A stretch of DNA of 64,000 nucleotides, taken from contig CAVQRU010000033.1 of the NCBI GenBank assembly GCA_963715285.1, forward strand, positions 1 to 64,000, read 5' to 3'. The DNA is from Sva-07 sp963715285. GTDB lineage: Bacteria; Actinomycetota; Acidimicrobiia; Acidimicrobiales; Ilumatobacteraceae. This document shows, piece after piece, positions 29,683-38,693 of the stretch. Both the position numbers and the translations under genes were made by a program. The notes below the pieces were generated by a model. The model was not told the origin of the DNA. It saw only the letters and a list, made by a program, of their open reading frames with translations, and searched no databases. Position 1 is the first letter of the stretch, and the number at the start of each line of letters is the position of its first letter.

Positions 29683-31908
29683 GTGACCGGACCGATGGCG
29701 GAGGCCCCTGCCACCCCACGTCGTCGTCGACTTCCGGGCGTCTCGATGGCGACGCGCCTTGCGGCAGCACTCCTCCTCGTCAGCCTTGCGTCGCTGGTCG
29801 TCGCCACCCTCGTGGGCGTGAACTCCGGTTACGACCTCGGGCGCCGGATCTATCAGTCGCAGCTCACGTCGCTCGGGAGCGCCGGTGGGTTCGACGTTGC
29901 GTCGCAACTGACCGCCATCCGGTCGGCGACCGAGGCTCGCGCGCTGAGTCCGTCCACGGCCCAGACCATCGAGTTGTTCGATCAGGCGTTCAACTCGCTC
30001 ACCGAGGCCGACGATCTCGACACCGCCACCACGGTCGATGCACTCACCAACGCCTACGAGACCGCCTACCTGGCACCCGATGGGCCGAGTGGCGCTCCCG
30101 TCCCGGTGGCCGAAGTGGTGGCGAACGACCCTCGGGCGCTCTACCTCCAGCGGCAGTACTCGGTGGAGGTCGTCGACACCGACACGGGTGACGTCGTCCC
30201 CGGCGGCGTCGCGGCCGACGGCCAGACGGTGGAGGTGCAGGTCATCCCCGAACCCGGAAGCGTCGACGACGCCGGCGACGGCAGCGGGTGGACCGACGTT
30301 CACGTGCTCGCGCATCCGGCCTATCGCCGGACCGTGGACGAGCTCGGCCTCCTCGACCTCTACCTGATCGAACCGGACGAGGCGCGAGTGGTCTACTCGG
30401 TCGAGAAGCGACCCGATCTCGGTACGAGTCTCGTCACGGGACCCTTCGGAGGTTCGGTGTTGGCGAACACGGTCGATCAGGTCATCAAGGATCCGAGCGC
30501 CGGCTCGGTCGTGAGCGATCTGAGCTTCTACACCGCGGCCCCGCAGAACACCGTCGGCGTGGTCGCGACTCCGGTCATGAACGGCGCCGACCTGGTCGGC
30601 GTGGTCGCCGTGATGTTCGACGGGGCTCAGTTCACGCGCATTCTCACCGCCGACCGTGGCGACGTCCTCGCCGACTCGTCGGAGCCGGTCGACATCTACC
30701 TCATCGGAGCCGACGGCACGCTGCGCAGCGACCCGGCCTCCTATCTCGCTGCCCCCGAGTTGTTCCTCGACGCCAGCGAGGCGAGCGGCCTGCTCTCGGC
30801 GAGCGATCGCTCGAGGATCGAGCTGGCCGGCACGACGGTGCTCACCCAGCCCGCCACCGGCGCCACCAAGACAGCCGCACAGGACGGTGACACGTCGGTG
30901 GCCGACCGCCCGGCGATGACGGGAGGGACCGTGATCAGCACCGTGGCGGCGGTCCCGTTCGACGGTGTGGAGTGGTCTGTCGCATCCGAGGTGGGACCCG
31001 ACGCGGCGAACGCGTCACTCGATTCGTTCCGCAACCTGCTGATCGTGGGCGCATCGGTGTTCGTCATCGTCATAGCGTTCTTCGCTGTCGCCTGGGCCAC
31101 GAGGATCATGCTGCCCGTCCGAACCATCAGCGAGCGCCTCGGCGCGAGCCACGACGACCAGACGCAACTGGACATCCCGGAGCAGAGCCCCGTCGAGATG
31201 CACCTGCTCGCAGCGAGCTACACGTCGATGGCCACCACGCTCGAGCAGCAGCAGGTCGCTTTGGCGGTCGCCCGCGAGGAACGCCTCGAACTGCTCCGAC
31301 AGATGCTGCCGACCGCGGTCGCCGACCGCCTGGCCCGCGGCGAAGCCGACAAGCTCGATCGGGTTCCGCAGGCCACGGTGGTCGTGCTCGTCGTGCGCGG
31401 GCTGGCCGAGCTCGTACGCGAGCGAACCGCCACCGACGACCGTGCGATGATCGATCGACTGCACTCCGAACTCGACGAGCTCGCCGAGCAGCACGGGCTC
31501 GATCGCATCAAGGTGGTCGGCGACGCCTACTTCGGTGCGTGCGGGCACGATCGCCCATTCATCGACCACGCTCCACGCGTCGTCGGCTTCGCAACCGACG
31601 CTCGCGACGCCGTTCGCACGCTCGGGGCCGAGGCGTCCGCTGACCTCGACGTTGCCGTCGGGATCGACACCGGGCCCGTCAGCGTCGGCATGACCGGTGG
31701 ATCCCGACTGGTGTACGACGTCTGGGGCGACACGGTCAGTGCCGCCCACGCGCTCGCGCGACGGGCCGGATCCGGAGCGATCATCGTGTCCGACGCCACC
31801 CACTCGATGCTCCCCGACGAGGTCCCGAGCGAACCCGATGATGTCGAAGGTGTCACCGTCTGGACCGTCGGAGCGACCGCGATGGGGAGTCTGGGGGGCC
31901 CGAAATGA
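29683..31908 (+). CDS. Membrane sensor with degenerate class III nucleotide cyclase domain (gene A of channel operon)
   Basis: 741 residues. TM1 at about 24-46; an extracytoplasmic Cache-like sensor to about 447 containing VVYSVEKRPDLGTSLVTGPF; TM2 at about 450-475; a linker; then a class III cyclase-like domain at about 560-735. IKVVGDAYFGACG and VGIDTGPVSVGMTGG with LVYDVWGDTV are clear family motifs. The first metal-binding Asp (usual FADI block) is replaced in VVVLVVRGLAEL, and the Asn and Arg of DTVNxAxR are replaced in DTVSAAHAL, so normal catalysis is doubtful. The stop overlaps the next start as ATGA. Later ATGs at 29695 and near residue 22 could also start it. It may sense a ligand and signal to the channel. 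Confidence 0.83.
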   Translation: MTGPMAEAPATPRRRRLPGVSMATRLAAALLLVSLASLVVATLVGVNSGYDLGRRIYQSQLTSLGSAGGFDVASQLTAIRSATEARALSPSTAQTIELFDQAFNSLTEADDLDTATTVDALTNAYETAYLAPDGPSGAPVPVAEVVANDPRALYLQRQYSVEVVDTDTGDVVPGGVAADGQTVEVQVIPEPGSVDDAGDGSGWTDVHVLAHPAYRRTVDELGLLDLYLIEPDEARVVYSVEKRPDLGTSLVTGPFGGSVLANTVDQVIKDPSAGSVVSDLSFYTAAPQNTVGVVATPVMNGADLVGVVAVMFDGAQFTRILTADRGDVLADSSEPVDIYLIGADGTLRSDPASYLAAPELFLDASEASGLLSASDRSRIELAGTTVLTQPATGATKTAAQDGDTSVADRPAMTGGTVISTVAAVPFDGVEWSVASEVGPDAANASLDSFRNLLIVGASVFVIVIAFFAVAWATRIMLPVRTISERLGASHDDQTQLDIPEQSPVEMHLLAASYTSMATTLEQQQVALAVAREERLELLRQMLPTAVADRLARGEADKLDRVPQATVVVLVVRGLAELVRERTATDDRAMIDRLHSELDELAEQHGLDRIKVVGDAYFGACGHDRPFIDHAPRVVGFATDARDAVRTLGAEASADLDVAVGIDTGPVSVGMTGGSRLVYDVWGDTVSAAHALARRAGSGAIIVSDATHSMLPDEVPSEPDDVEGVTVWTVGATAMGSLGGPK

Positions 31909-33404
31909 TCAACGACACCGTGTTCTGGGCGGTGGTGGTCATCATCGTCGTGCCGCTCGCCGTACTGGGGGTTGCCGAGTTCGACGAACGCCTCCGGCAA
32001 CGGGATTCCCCGATGCGCACGGCGTTGTCGATCGTCCGCACCTGGGCGCTGCCGTTCTTCGGGGTCTGGGCGGTGCTGCGGCCCGTGCTCGGACGGCCCC
32101 AGGACTCACTGCCGGTGCAGCTGGCGGCGACCGGGATGCTCTTCGCGCTCGGGGTCGCTGTCCTCCAGGTCCTCCGGGTGGTCGTCTCGCGACTCGCCGG
32201 GCGACCCACCACCGAGGGACGCGGGCCTGTGCCACAACTGGTGCTCGCCCTCCCCCGCATCATCGTGCTCCTCGTCCTCGCCTGGCTCTTGTTGGCCGGG
32301 GTGTGGGGAGTCGACCTCTCCAAGGCGCTCACCGCGCTCGGCGTCACCTCGCTCGTGATCTCGTTCGCACTCCAGGGCACGCTCAGTGGGCTCGCCTCGG
32401 GCCTCCTACTGCTCAGTGATCACCCCTTCAAGCCAGGCGACTGGATCGCGGCGGGCGGCAACGAGGGCATGGTCATCGATCTCAACTGGCGAACCACCCG
32501 GATCCGCACCCGCAACGGCGACATGATCATCGTGCCGAACAGTCAGCTCGCCAACACCGAGATCCTCAACTACAGCGTGCCGGAGCCGGTGCACCGCATC
32601 GTCGTCCCGCTCCAAGTGGCGTTCTCGAATCCGCCGACGCTCGCCAAGGCGATGCTGCTCGATGCCGCCCGCGAGACGGCGGGCGTGCTCACCGAGCCCC
32701 CACCGAACGTGCGCGTCGTCGCGATCGACGACCCGCTGATGGGGTACGAGGTCGACCTGTGGGTGAGCGACTACTCGATCGTCCCCAGGGTGACGAGCGA
32801 GTTCAGTTCGCTCGTCTGGTACCAGTCGCATCGTCACGGAGTGCCGCTGCCGAGCCCCGCGCAGGACCTCTTCCTGCACGATGTCGCTGCCGAGGCCGAG
32901 GCAGCGAAGCCGACTCCCGCAGAGATACGCGCCGACCTCCGGCACTCGCCGCTGCTCGCGATGATCGACGACTCCGACATCGACCGGCTGATCCAGGCGA
33001 CCAGACGCGCCCGCTATGCCGCCGGGGAGCTGATGGTCGAAGCCGGGAGCTCCGCTCGTGACGTTCTCCTCCTGGTCGACGGCCGTGCCCAGCTGGTGCT
33101 GATCGAGCCCGGACACGAGGATGCGATCGTCGGAGACATCAGCGACGGTGAGACGATCGGGGTGCTCGAGCGGCCACGTGGTGAAGGGCGAACACTCGCC
33201 GTTCGCGCCGTCACCGACTGCGAGGTCTTGATCCTCGAGGCCGCGGCGGCGAGCGACGTCACGAGCCGCAACGCCGGCCTCGCTGCCGCCTTCAACCGGC
33301 TGCGGGAGATTCGTGCCCGTCGGGTCGAACGTCTCTTGACCGCACGAGCGACACTCGCCGAGAGCGACTCAGGCGGCGCCACCGAAGGGTCGGCGACGTC
33401 GTGA
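31905..33404 (+). CDS. MscS-type mechanosensitive channel with C-terminal cyclic-nucleotide-binding domain
   Basis: 499 residues. Five hydrophobic segments lead into the MscS pore region: GVTSLVISFALQGTLSG and LASGLLLLSDHPFKPGDWI. The cytoplasmic beta-domain follows (WRTTRIRTRNGDMIIVPNSQ, then LANTEILNYS). Residues about 345-465 are a CRP-like cyclic-nucleotide-binding domain: AAGELMVEAGSSARDVLLLV, then the phosphate-binding cassette GETIGVLE with GRTLAVRAVTDCEV. Its Glu and Arg match the cAMP-contacting pair of CRP. This is the architecture of bacterial cyclic-nucleotide-gated (bCNG) MscS channels. Four-base overlaps with both neighbours imply coupled translation. The protein probably opens or closes an ion pathway in response to cyclic nucleotide or tension. 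Confidence 0.9.
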   Translation: MINDTVFWAVVVIIVVPLAVLGVAEFDERLRQRDSPMRTALSIVRTWALPFFGVWAVLRPVLGRPQDSLPVQLAATGMLFALGVAVLQVLRVVVSRLAGRPTTEGRGPVPQLVLALPRIIVLLVLAWLLLAGVWGVDLSKALTALGVTSLVISFALQGTLSGLASGLLLLSDHPFKPGDWIAAGGNEGMVIDLNWRTTRIRTRNGDMIIVPNSQLANTEILNYSVPEPVHRIVVPLQVAFSNPPTLAKAMLLDAARETAGVLTEPPPNVRVVAIDDPLMGYEVDLWVSDYSIVPRVTSEFSSLVWYQSHRHGVPLPSPAQDLFLHDVAAEAEAAKPTPAEIRADLRHSPLLAMIDDSDIDRLIQATRRARYAAGELMVEAGSSARDVLLLVDGRAQLVLIEPGHEDAIVGDISDGETIGVLERPRGEGRTLAVRAVTDCEVLILEAAAASDVTSRNAGLAAAFNRLREIRARRVERLLTARATLAESDSGGATEGSATS

Positions 33405-35554
33405 CCACGATCGATTCCCCGTCCGATCAGGCCGACGTGCTGGCCGAAATCGACGCGCGCAGCGCCTCCCTGCCGTTCTGGCGGAGACCTCGCCGGCTGC
33501 GTCGCCACATCACCGCCACCCTGGTGGTCACCGCCCTGATCGCCGTGGCGCTCTTCGGTGCCATCAACTATGTCGCTGCCGATCGCCTCCTGCTCGACGG
33601 CACGAAGGGCCTGCTCGATTCGCAGGCCGCCGCCCGCGCCCGCAGCGCGGAGTTGGCAGCGAACCGGCTCACGAGCCGGGTGGCGAGCACCGGGTCCGAC
33701 CGAGGCATCGCATCGGCGCTCGCCGAGTTCACGGCAGGCTTCGACGAGCTGGCCGACGCCGAACTCGACACCGCCCAGCAGACCGAGCTCGAGGCCCTGT
33801 ACGAGGAGCAGGTCGTCGCACCGATCAACGAGCTCGGTGTGGTCGAGGTGACCTTGAGCGACGTGATGCCGCAGTCAGCGGCCGGGCGCTGGGTCCAGTA
33901 CCACTACACGGTGCCTGCGGCGACCGGACAACCGGCCGCCCCACCGCCACCCAACCGGTACGACGCGGCGATCGAGGAGTACGACGAGTACCTCACTGCG
34001 CTGTCGACGACCTTCGGGGGCGGTGACCTCCTCCTGATCGACCGAGCGGGCGTCATCACGTACTCCACCGACAAGCGCATCGATCTCGGCACCAGCCTCG
34101 CGTCCGGCCCGTACGCCGATTCGGTGTTGGGCCGGCTCGTCAACGACGATCTCGAGAGCGTGCGAGTCGGCGACGCGGTGCTCAGCAATTTCGAGGTGTA
34201 CGTACCCGGCAGAGCGCGGCCCGTCCTGTTCTCGGCGACGAGGATTCGCGATGGCAACGAGGTCGTCGGCACGTTGGCCGTCCAGATTCCCGTCAACGCA
34301 ATCGACAACATCACCTCGTCGACATCGGCGACGAGCGGGCTCGACCAGGTCGAGAGCTACATCGTCGCTGGCAGCCTCCTCTTGCAGAGCACTCCCGAGT
34401 CCTGGTTCGAGGATCCGCAGGGATATCTCGACGGCATCGACGATGCCGACACGCGGGCGCTCGTGGAAGCGCTCGGATCGCCCGTCGGCATCCAGGAGAT
34501 CGACACCGAGCCGGTGCAGACCGCCCTCGAGGGCGGTCAGTTCAACGGAACCGCTGACAACGCAGCCGGCCAGCGCTCCTACAGCGCATCGACGTCGATC
34601 GACATCCCCGGTGTCACGTGGGTGATGATCACCGAGGTCCCGATCGACGCGGCCCGCAATCCGTTGACCACCTACCTCCTCCGCATGGCCGCCGTTGCCG
34701 CCCTGGTTCTGCTCCTTGCCGCAGCCGTGGGGTTCCTGCTCGCCCGTCGCCTGACTCGCCCGATTCCGGTGGCCGTCGCGGCAGCGCAGGCCGTCGCCGA
34801 CGGCGAGCGTCACCTCGATCTCCCACCGCTCGGCAGGGACGAGTTCGGCGATCTCGGCAGGCGGCTGACCCTGATGGCCCAGGCCCTGGAACGCCAGGAG
34901 CAGGCGTTGGCGGACGAGTTCGAGAGCCGCCGGAATCTGCTGCTCACGGTGCTTCCACCCGAGTTGGTGCGCGACGACGGAGTCGTGTCCGGTACCGGGA
35001 ACGTCGTCGACACCGCCAGCGTGATCGCCGTCGCCTTCGATCTCGACCGCGGTGAAGTCGACGATGATGACTTCACCGAGGCGCTGGCGACGGCGACCGC
35101 GATCGCCGAGCAACTCGCCGCCGAACGGGACGTCGAACGCATCCGGGTCGCCGCCGACCGATCGCTGTTCGTCGCCGGCTCCGGTGAGGAAGACGACGGG
35201 GCCGACAGCGCACTCGAGTTCGCCTCGATCCTGGTGACGCAGCTTCGGTCACATGCCCACGATGCAGGGATCTCGCTGGTCATCCACGTCGGCATCTCGA
35301 CCGGCCACGTGGCGACCGGCGTCCTGGCCCGTGGGAGCCTGACGTTCGCCGCCTGGGGCGAACCCGTGCGCCGGGCACTTGCGATCAGTGCCCTGTCGAT
35401 ACACGATGAGGTACTGGTCGACTTGTCGACGTTCGAGTCGGCGAGCAAGACCTGGGATTCCCAACCGACCGCTGACGTGGTCGGTCTCGACGATCAGCCG
35501 ATCGTCGTCCGTGCGCTCACACTTCAGGCAGCGCCCGACACCGACGCCAGCTGA
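33401..35554 (+). CDS. Membrane sensor with HAMP and degenerate class III cyclase domain (gene C of channel operon)
   Basis: 717 residues from a GTG overlapping the channel stop (GTGA). TM1 at about 36-58; Cache-like sensor to about 422 with TYSTDKRIDLGTSLASGPYA, nearly the same motif as in gene A; TM2 at about 426-449; HAMP (RRLTRPIPVAVAAAQAVADG, then RDEFGDLGRRL); then a cyclase-like domain at about 530-700. IRVAADRSLFVAG keeps one metal-type Asp, and HVGISTGHVATGVLARG is recognisable. The base-binding Lys is Arg, and WGDTVN is WGEPVRRA. VIAVAFDLDRG has Asp residues near, but shifted from, the first metal site. A and C are diverged paralogues, so a heterodimer is possible. Confidence 0.82.
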   Translation: MTTIDSPSDQADVLAEIDARSASLPFWRRPRRLRRHITATLVVTALIAVALFGAINYVAADRLLLDGTKGLLDSQAAARARSAELAANRLTSRVASTGSDRGIASALAEFTAGFDELADAELDTAQQTELEALYEEQVVAPINELGVVEVTLSDVMPQSAAGRWVQYHYTVPAATGQPAAPPPPNRYDAAIEEYDEYLTALSTTFGGGDLLLIDRAGVITYSTDKRIDLGTSLASGPYADSVLGRLVNDDLESVRVGDAVLSNFEVYVPGRARPVLFSATRIRDGNEVVGTLAVQIPVNAIDNITSSTSATSGLDQVESYIVAGSLLLQSTPESWFEDPQGYLDGIDDADTRALVEALGSPVGIQEIDTEPVQTALEGGQFNGTADNAAGQRSYSASTSIDIPGVTWVMITEVPIDAARNPLTTYLLRMAAVAALVLLLAAAVGFLLARRLTRPIPVAVAAAQAVADGERHLDLPPLGRDEFGDLGRRLTLMAQALERQEQALADEFESRRNLLLTVLPPELVRDDGVVSGTGNVVDTASVIAVAFDLDRGEVDDDDFTEALATATAIAEQLAAERDVERIRVAADRSLFVAGSGEEDDGADSALEFASILVTQLRSHAHDAGISLVIHVGISTGHVATGVLARGSLTFAAWGEPVRRALAISALSIHDEVLVDLSTFESASKTWDSQPTADVVGLDDQPIVVRALTLQAAPDTDAS

Positions 35555-35557
35555 TCG

Positions 35558-35866
35558 TCAGTGGTGACGGCCCGAGCGGGCGGATGCCTTGGCGGCGGCG
35601 CTGGCCTCGGCCTGCTTCTTGTGGGCGACGTATCGCCAGATCGCCGTGATGATCACGGCGCCGGCGATCGAACCGATCAGGCCGCTCGGCTTCAGCGCGA
35701 GACCATCACCCGCGAGCAGGCTGACCAGCAGCCCACCGACGAACGAGCCGCCGAGGCCGGCAACGAGCGCGATCGTCCAATCGATCGCGCCGCCCTCCCG
35801 TCCGAGGATGAACTGCGCGAGCGCGCCGACGAGGATGCCGAAACCGAGGATTGCGAGAATGAGCAC
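35558..35866 (-). CDS. GlsB/YeaQ/YmgE family stress-response membrane protein
   Basis: 102 residues with three membrane segments and the Gly-rich pattern of the transglycosylase-associated family: ILVGALAQFILG, ALVAGLGGSFVGGLLVSLLAG, and LIGSIAGAVIITAIWRYV. The C-terminus is a short Lys/Ala/Ser/His tail facing the cytoplasm. Members are small inner-membrane proteins induced by envelope or acid stress in several bacteria; no enzymatic activity is shown. It converges on gene C of the channel operon with three bases between the two stop codons. Confidence 0.88.
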   Translation of the reverse strand: MLILAILGFGILVGALAQFILGREGGAIDWTIALVAGLGGSFVGGLLVSLLAGDGLALKPSGLIGSIAGAVIITAIWRYVAHKKQAEASAAAKASARSGRHH

Positions 35867-35940
35867 GGGCGCACGATATCGCGCTGGCTACATTTTCGAG
35901 GGGCGACACAAGGCCGTCTCTGGAACGAAACGAGGACAAC

Positions 35941-36135
35941 ATGATCAAGGGACTGCTCGGACTGCTCATCATCTTCCTGATCGCCACCTTCCCGGCGACC
36001 TGGCTGCTGATGCTCTTCATGGGCAATGCGGCACCGGCGATGGGCCTCAGCTACTGGGGCACGCTGCCACTCGGGATCCTCGTCTCGGTGTTGATCGGCG
36101 GGGCGACCGCTCCCGCCGTCGTCATTCGTGACTGA
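35941..36135 (+). CDS. Small two-helix membrane protein
   Basis: 64 residues, hydrophobic throughout: LGLLIIFLIATFPATWLLMLFM and YWGTLPLGILVSVLIGGATA form two membrane helices. The start ATG at 35941 is preceded by GAGGAC, and 36 bp separate it from the next SHOCT gene, so both may form an operon. The composition and length argue for a real gene, but I do not recognise a family. Confidence 0.6.
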   Translation: MIKGLLGLLIIFLIATFPATWLLMLFMGNAAPAMGLSYWGTLPLGILVSVLIGGATAPAVVIRD

Positions 36136-36171
36136 TCGTTCCAACCGCAATCAACGAAAGGGTGACACGTC

Positions 36172-36567
36172 ATGATGTTCGCTGCTGAGTGGGGATCCGG
36201 CCAGGTGCTCTGGTCGATGATCTGGTTCTTCATGTTCGTGATCTGGATCTGGATGATCATCGTGCTCTTCACGGACATCATCCGGAGCGAGGATCTGTCG
36301 GGCTGGGGCAAGGCGCTCTGGACGCTCTTCATCATCTTCCTGCCGTTCCTCGGCATTCTCTCCTACCTGATCGTGCGGGGCGGGGGCATGGCCGAGCGGG
36401 CTGCCAAGGCCAACCAGGAGGCCAACGAGGCCACGAAGGCCTACATCCGTGACGCCGCTGCGGTGTCGTCCGAGGCCGACCAGCTCGCACAACTCGCCGA
36501 CCTCCACACCGCTGGCAAACTCGACGACGCCGAGTACGCCAGCGCCAAGGCCAAGGTCATCGGCTGA
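36172..36567 (+). CDS. PLDc_N-like membrane protein with C-terminal SHOCT domain
   Basis: 131 residues. GQVLWSMIWFFMFVIWIWMI and a second helix (LWTLFIIFLPFLGILSYLIV) form the two-helix unit seen at the N-terminus of cardiolipin synthases (PLDc_N), with DIIRSEDLSGWGKALW between. The C-terminus SSEADQLAQLADLHTAGKLD with AEYASAKAKVIG is a SHOCT motif, a short oligomerisation helix pair. It is about 65 percent similar by eye to the protein at 39734-40141. Start ATG at 36172 has GAAAGG upstream. It probably sits in the inner membrane as a small accessory protein; function unknown. Confidence 0.85.
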   Translation: MMFAAEWGSGQVLWSMIWFFMFVIWIWMIIVLFTDIIRSEDLSGWGKALWTLFIIFLPFLGILSYLIVRGGGMAERAAKANQEANEATKAYIRDAAAVSSEADQLAQLADLHTAGKLDDAEYASAKAKVIG

Positions 36568-36590
36568 GCACGTCCGCCGTCGCTCGCTGC

Positions 36591-37322
36591 ATGCGGTGGG
36601 CGACCGCGGTGTCGCTCGTCGCGGGCATCAGTGCCGTGCCGGCCACTGTGCTCGCGACGCCAACACCCGTCGACGACACGGTCGCCGAGCCCGGCGTCCC
36701 GAGCGACACGACCGCCCCCACCTCTCCCGGCACCACGCCGGACACGGTCCCGACGACCGACGACCCGCCCGGGGAGACGGCCTCCACCTCGCCATCGGTG
36801 ACGGCCGCTGGTGAACCCACCTCGGTCGCGGATCAGCGAGGCGATGTGTCGATCTGGTGGTGGATCGGCGGCGGGTTCGTCGCCGCCGCGGCCGTGTACG
36901 GCGTGGCCTACAGCCTGCGGCGTCGCACCGGTGTCGAGGACTGGGCGCGTTCGGCCTCGTTGGCCTGCGACGTCGGACGGGCGATGTCGCTGACGGTGAT
37001 CAACGGGCTCGACGACGCGACGCCGTGGGTCCGGCCGGCTCGCTGGTCGGAGCAACAGGAGCGGTTCGACCAACTCCTGTCGGAACTGTCGTCCTCGGTG
37101 CCCGAGCGCGAGTTCCCGGAGCTGCTCGACGCCGTCGTTGCCGCTGAGGCAGGGCTGGTCGCGGCGATCGACCAGGTGGATGACGGTACGCCGGTCGAGA
37201 TTGCGCGGGGGATCCTGCAACCCGCGCTCGACGACCTGGGCACGGCGCTCACGGCGCTCGAACAGCATGCGACGATCACCGTGTTCGGGGCATCGCTCCC
37301 GTCGAGCCGCGCCACCGGTTGA
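36591..37322 (+). CDS. Secreted/membrane-anchored protein of unknown function
   Basis: 243 residues. A signal peptide (WATAVSLVAGISAVPATVLA) is followed by a Thr/Pro/Asp-rich extracytoplasmic stretch, a membrane helix (WWWIGGGFVAAAAVYGVAY) at about residues 88-108, then an Arg-rich positive border and a helical cytoplasmic domain (LDDATPWVRPARW, FDQLLSELSSSVPE, LLDAVVAAEAGLVAAIDQ). The topology is type I. No catalytic motif is visible. It starts 23 bp after the SHOCT gene on the same strand and may share its transcript. Confidence 0.65.
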   Translation: MRWATAVSLVAGISAVPATVLATPTPVDDTVAEPGVPSDTTAPTSPGTTPDTVPTTDDPPGETASTSPSVTAAGEPTSVADQRGDVSIWWWIGGGFVAAAAVYGVAYSLRRRTGVEDWARSASLACDVGRAMSLTVINGLDDATPWVRPARWSEQQERFDQLLSELSSSVPEREFPELLDAVVAAEAGLVAAIDQVDDGTPVEIARGILQPALDDLGTALTALEQHATITVFGASLPSSRATG

Positions 37323-37335
37323 CGCGCGGGGGCGA

Positions 37336-38640
37336 TCAGCCGGTCGGCGGGTGGGGGTGACGTGACCGCAGCGGCACCCGGACGTCGAGGTTCGTCGGGT
37401 TCGTCTCCCTCAGTTCGTCGCCGGTGGGGTGTGCCTCGATCGAATCGGCGTACACGTTCGATCCCCACCACGCCGTCAGACCGTGGGCGAGCACGCTGAG
37501 CCCGACGGTCAGCAACGCCGCGTTCGCGATCGTGACGCCGTGGTCGAGGTCGCTGGTGTCGATGATCTCGATGGTCAGGATGATCGTGGCGAGCCCGCGT
37601 GGGCCGAACCAGCCGATGTAGAGCAGCGTCGAGCGTCGCATGTGCTCGCCGGTGACGGCGATCACCACCGCGACGAGGCGAACCAACGCGAGGCTGACCA
37701 CCGCGTAGGCCAGGATCGGCCACGTGATCTCGGCGATCACCGGGCCGAGATACACCCCGAACACGAAGAAGCTGACCATGGTGAGCAGGTCGCCGACGAT
37801 CTCGGAGAACTCGAGCAACGACTCGTCGGTGTCGTGGACCTCCCGGTTGCTCCGGCCGAACACGAGCCCGGCGACCCAGGCGGCGATGAAACCGGAACCG
37901 CCGAGCGGGGTGGCGATCGCATACGCAGCCACGGCGAGCGACAGCAAGGCGATCTGGAGCCAGTAGGGGCTCGCGAAGCCGCTGGTACGCCCCCACCGGA
38001 CCGCCCGTGCCCCCAGCGCGCCCACCGCGATGCCGATGGCCACGGCGATCCCGATGTCGGCCACCAGCTCGGTGACCAGATCGACGACATCGAGCGACGC
38101 CTCGGCGGCTCGAGCGGTTTCGAGGAACACGATGAAGAACGGCAGGACGATGCCGTCGTTCAGCCCGCTCTCGATGTTGAGCGCCTGCCGGATCCGTGCC
38201 GGGACACGAGGGTTGGACACCACCGCCTTGCCGAGCGCCGCATCGGTCGGTGCGAGCATCGCCGCCAGCACCGCCGCCTCCCACACCTCGAGGTCGCCGA
38301 GCAGCACCAACGCCGCGAGCCACCCGAACGCGATCGCGAGCGGCAGGCCGATCCCGAGCAGTCGCGCGGCGACGACGTCATCGCTCCAGCGCGACGCATT
38401 GATCGCGCTGGCGTCGGCGAACAGCACGACGATGAGGGTGCCCGTCAACATGAGGCGGACGAACTCGGGTTGGCCGAGCAAACCACCGAAGTCGACGAGA
38501 TCGAGCACCTCGGGCCCGACGGCCAGGCCGAGCGCCGTGAACACCATCGTGCCGGTGACCGCCGACTGTCCGAGCCGTTTGGAGACGACCGCGAACGCGG
38601 TGACGGCAACGGCGATGATCGCCGGGAGGTAGTCGGTCAT
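37336..38640 (-). CDS. Cation:proton antiporter, CPA1 (NhaP) type
   Basis: 434 residues, about twelve membrane helices. Key family motifs: AAMLAPTDAALGKAVV, ALNIESGLNDGIVLPFFI with the Asn-Asp ion-binding pair, and LYIGWFGPRGLATIIL. It should exchange Na+ (or K+) for H+ at the cytoplasmic membrane, for pH and salt homeostasis. The ATG at 38640 opens directly into the first helix. Convergent with the preceding gene (13 bp between). Its flanks are SHOCT and other envelope small genes, and a mechanosensitive channel operon lies nearby, which may reflect osmotic or ionic stress functions. Confidence 0.9.
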   Translation of the reverse strand: MTDYLPAIIAVAVTAFAVVSKRLGQSAVTGTMVFTALGLAVGPEVLDLVDFGGLLGQPEFVRLMLTGTLIVVLFADASAINASRWSDDVVAARLLGIGLPLAIAFGWLAALVLLGDLEVWEAAVLAAMLAPTDAALGKAVVSNPRVPARIRQALNIESGLNDGIVLPFFIVFLETARAAEASLDVVDLVTELVADIGIAVAIGIAVGALGARAVRWGRTSGFASPYWLQIALLSLAVAAYAIATPLGGSGFIAAWVAGLVFGRSNREVHDTDESLLEFSEIVGDLLTMVSFFVFGVYLGPVIAEITWPILAYAVVSLALVRLVAVVIAVTGEHMRRSTLLYIGWFGPRGLATIILTIEIIDTSDLDHGVTIANAALLTVGLSVLAHGLTAWWGSNVYADSIEAHPTGDELRETNPTNLDVRVPLRSRHPHPPTG

Positions 38641-38693
38641 CGTCCGCCGACCGTCAACACCGGGTCAGGCCGGGTCGGCGGCGATGACGCTGC

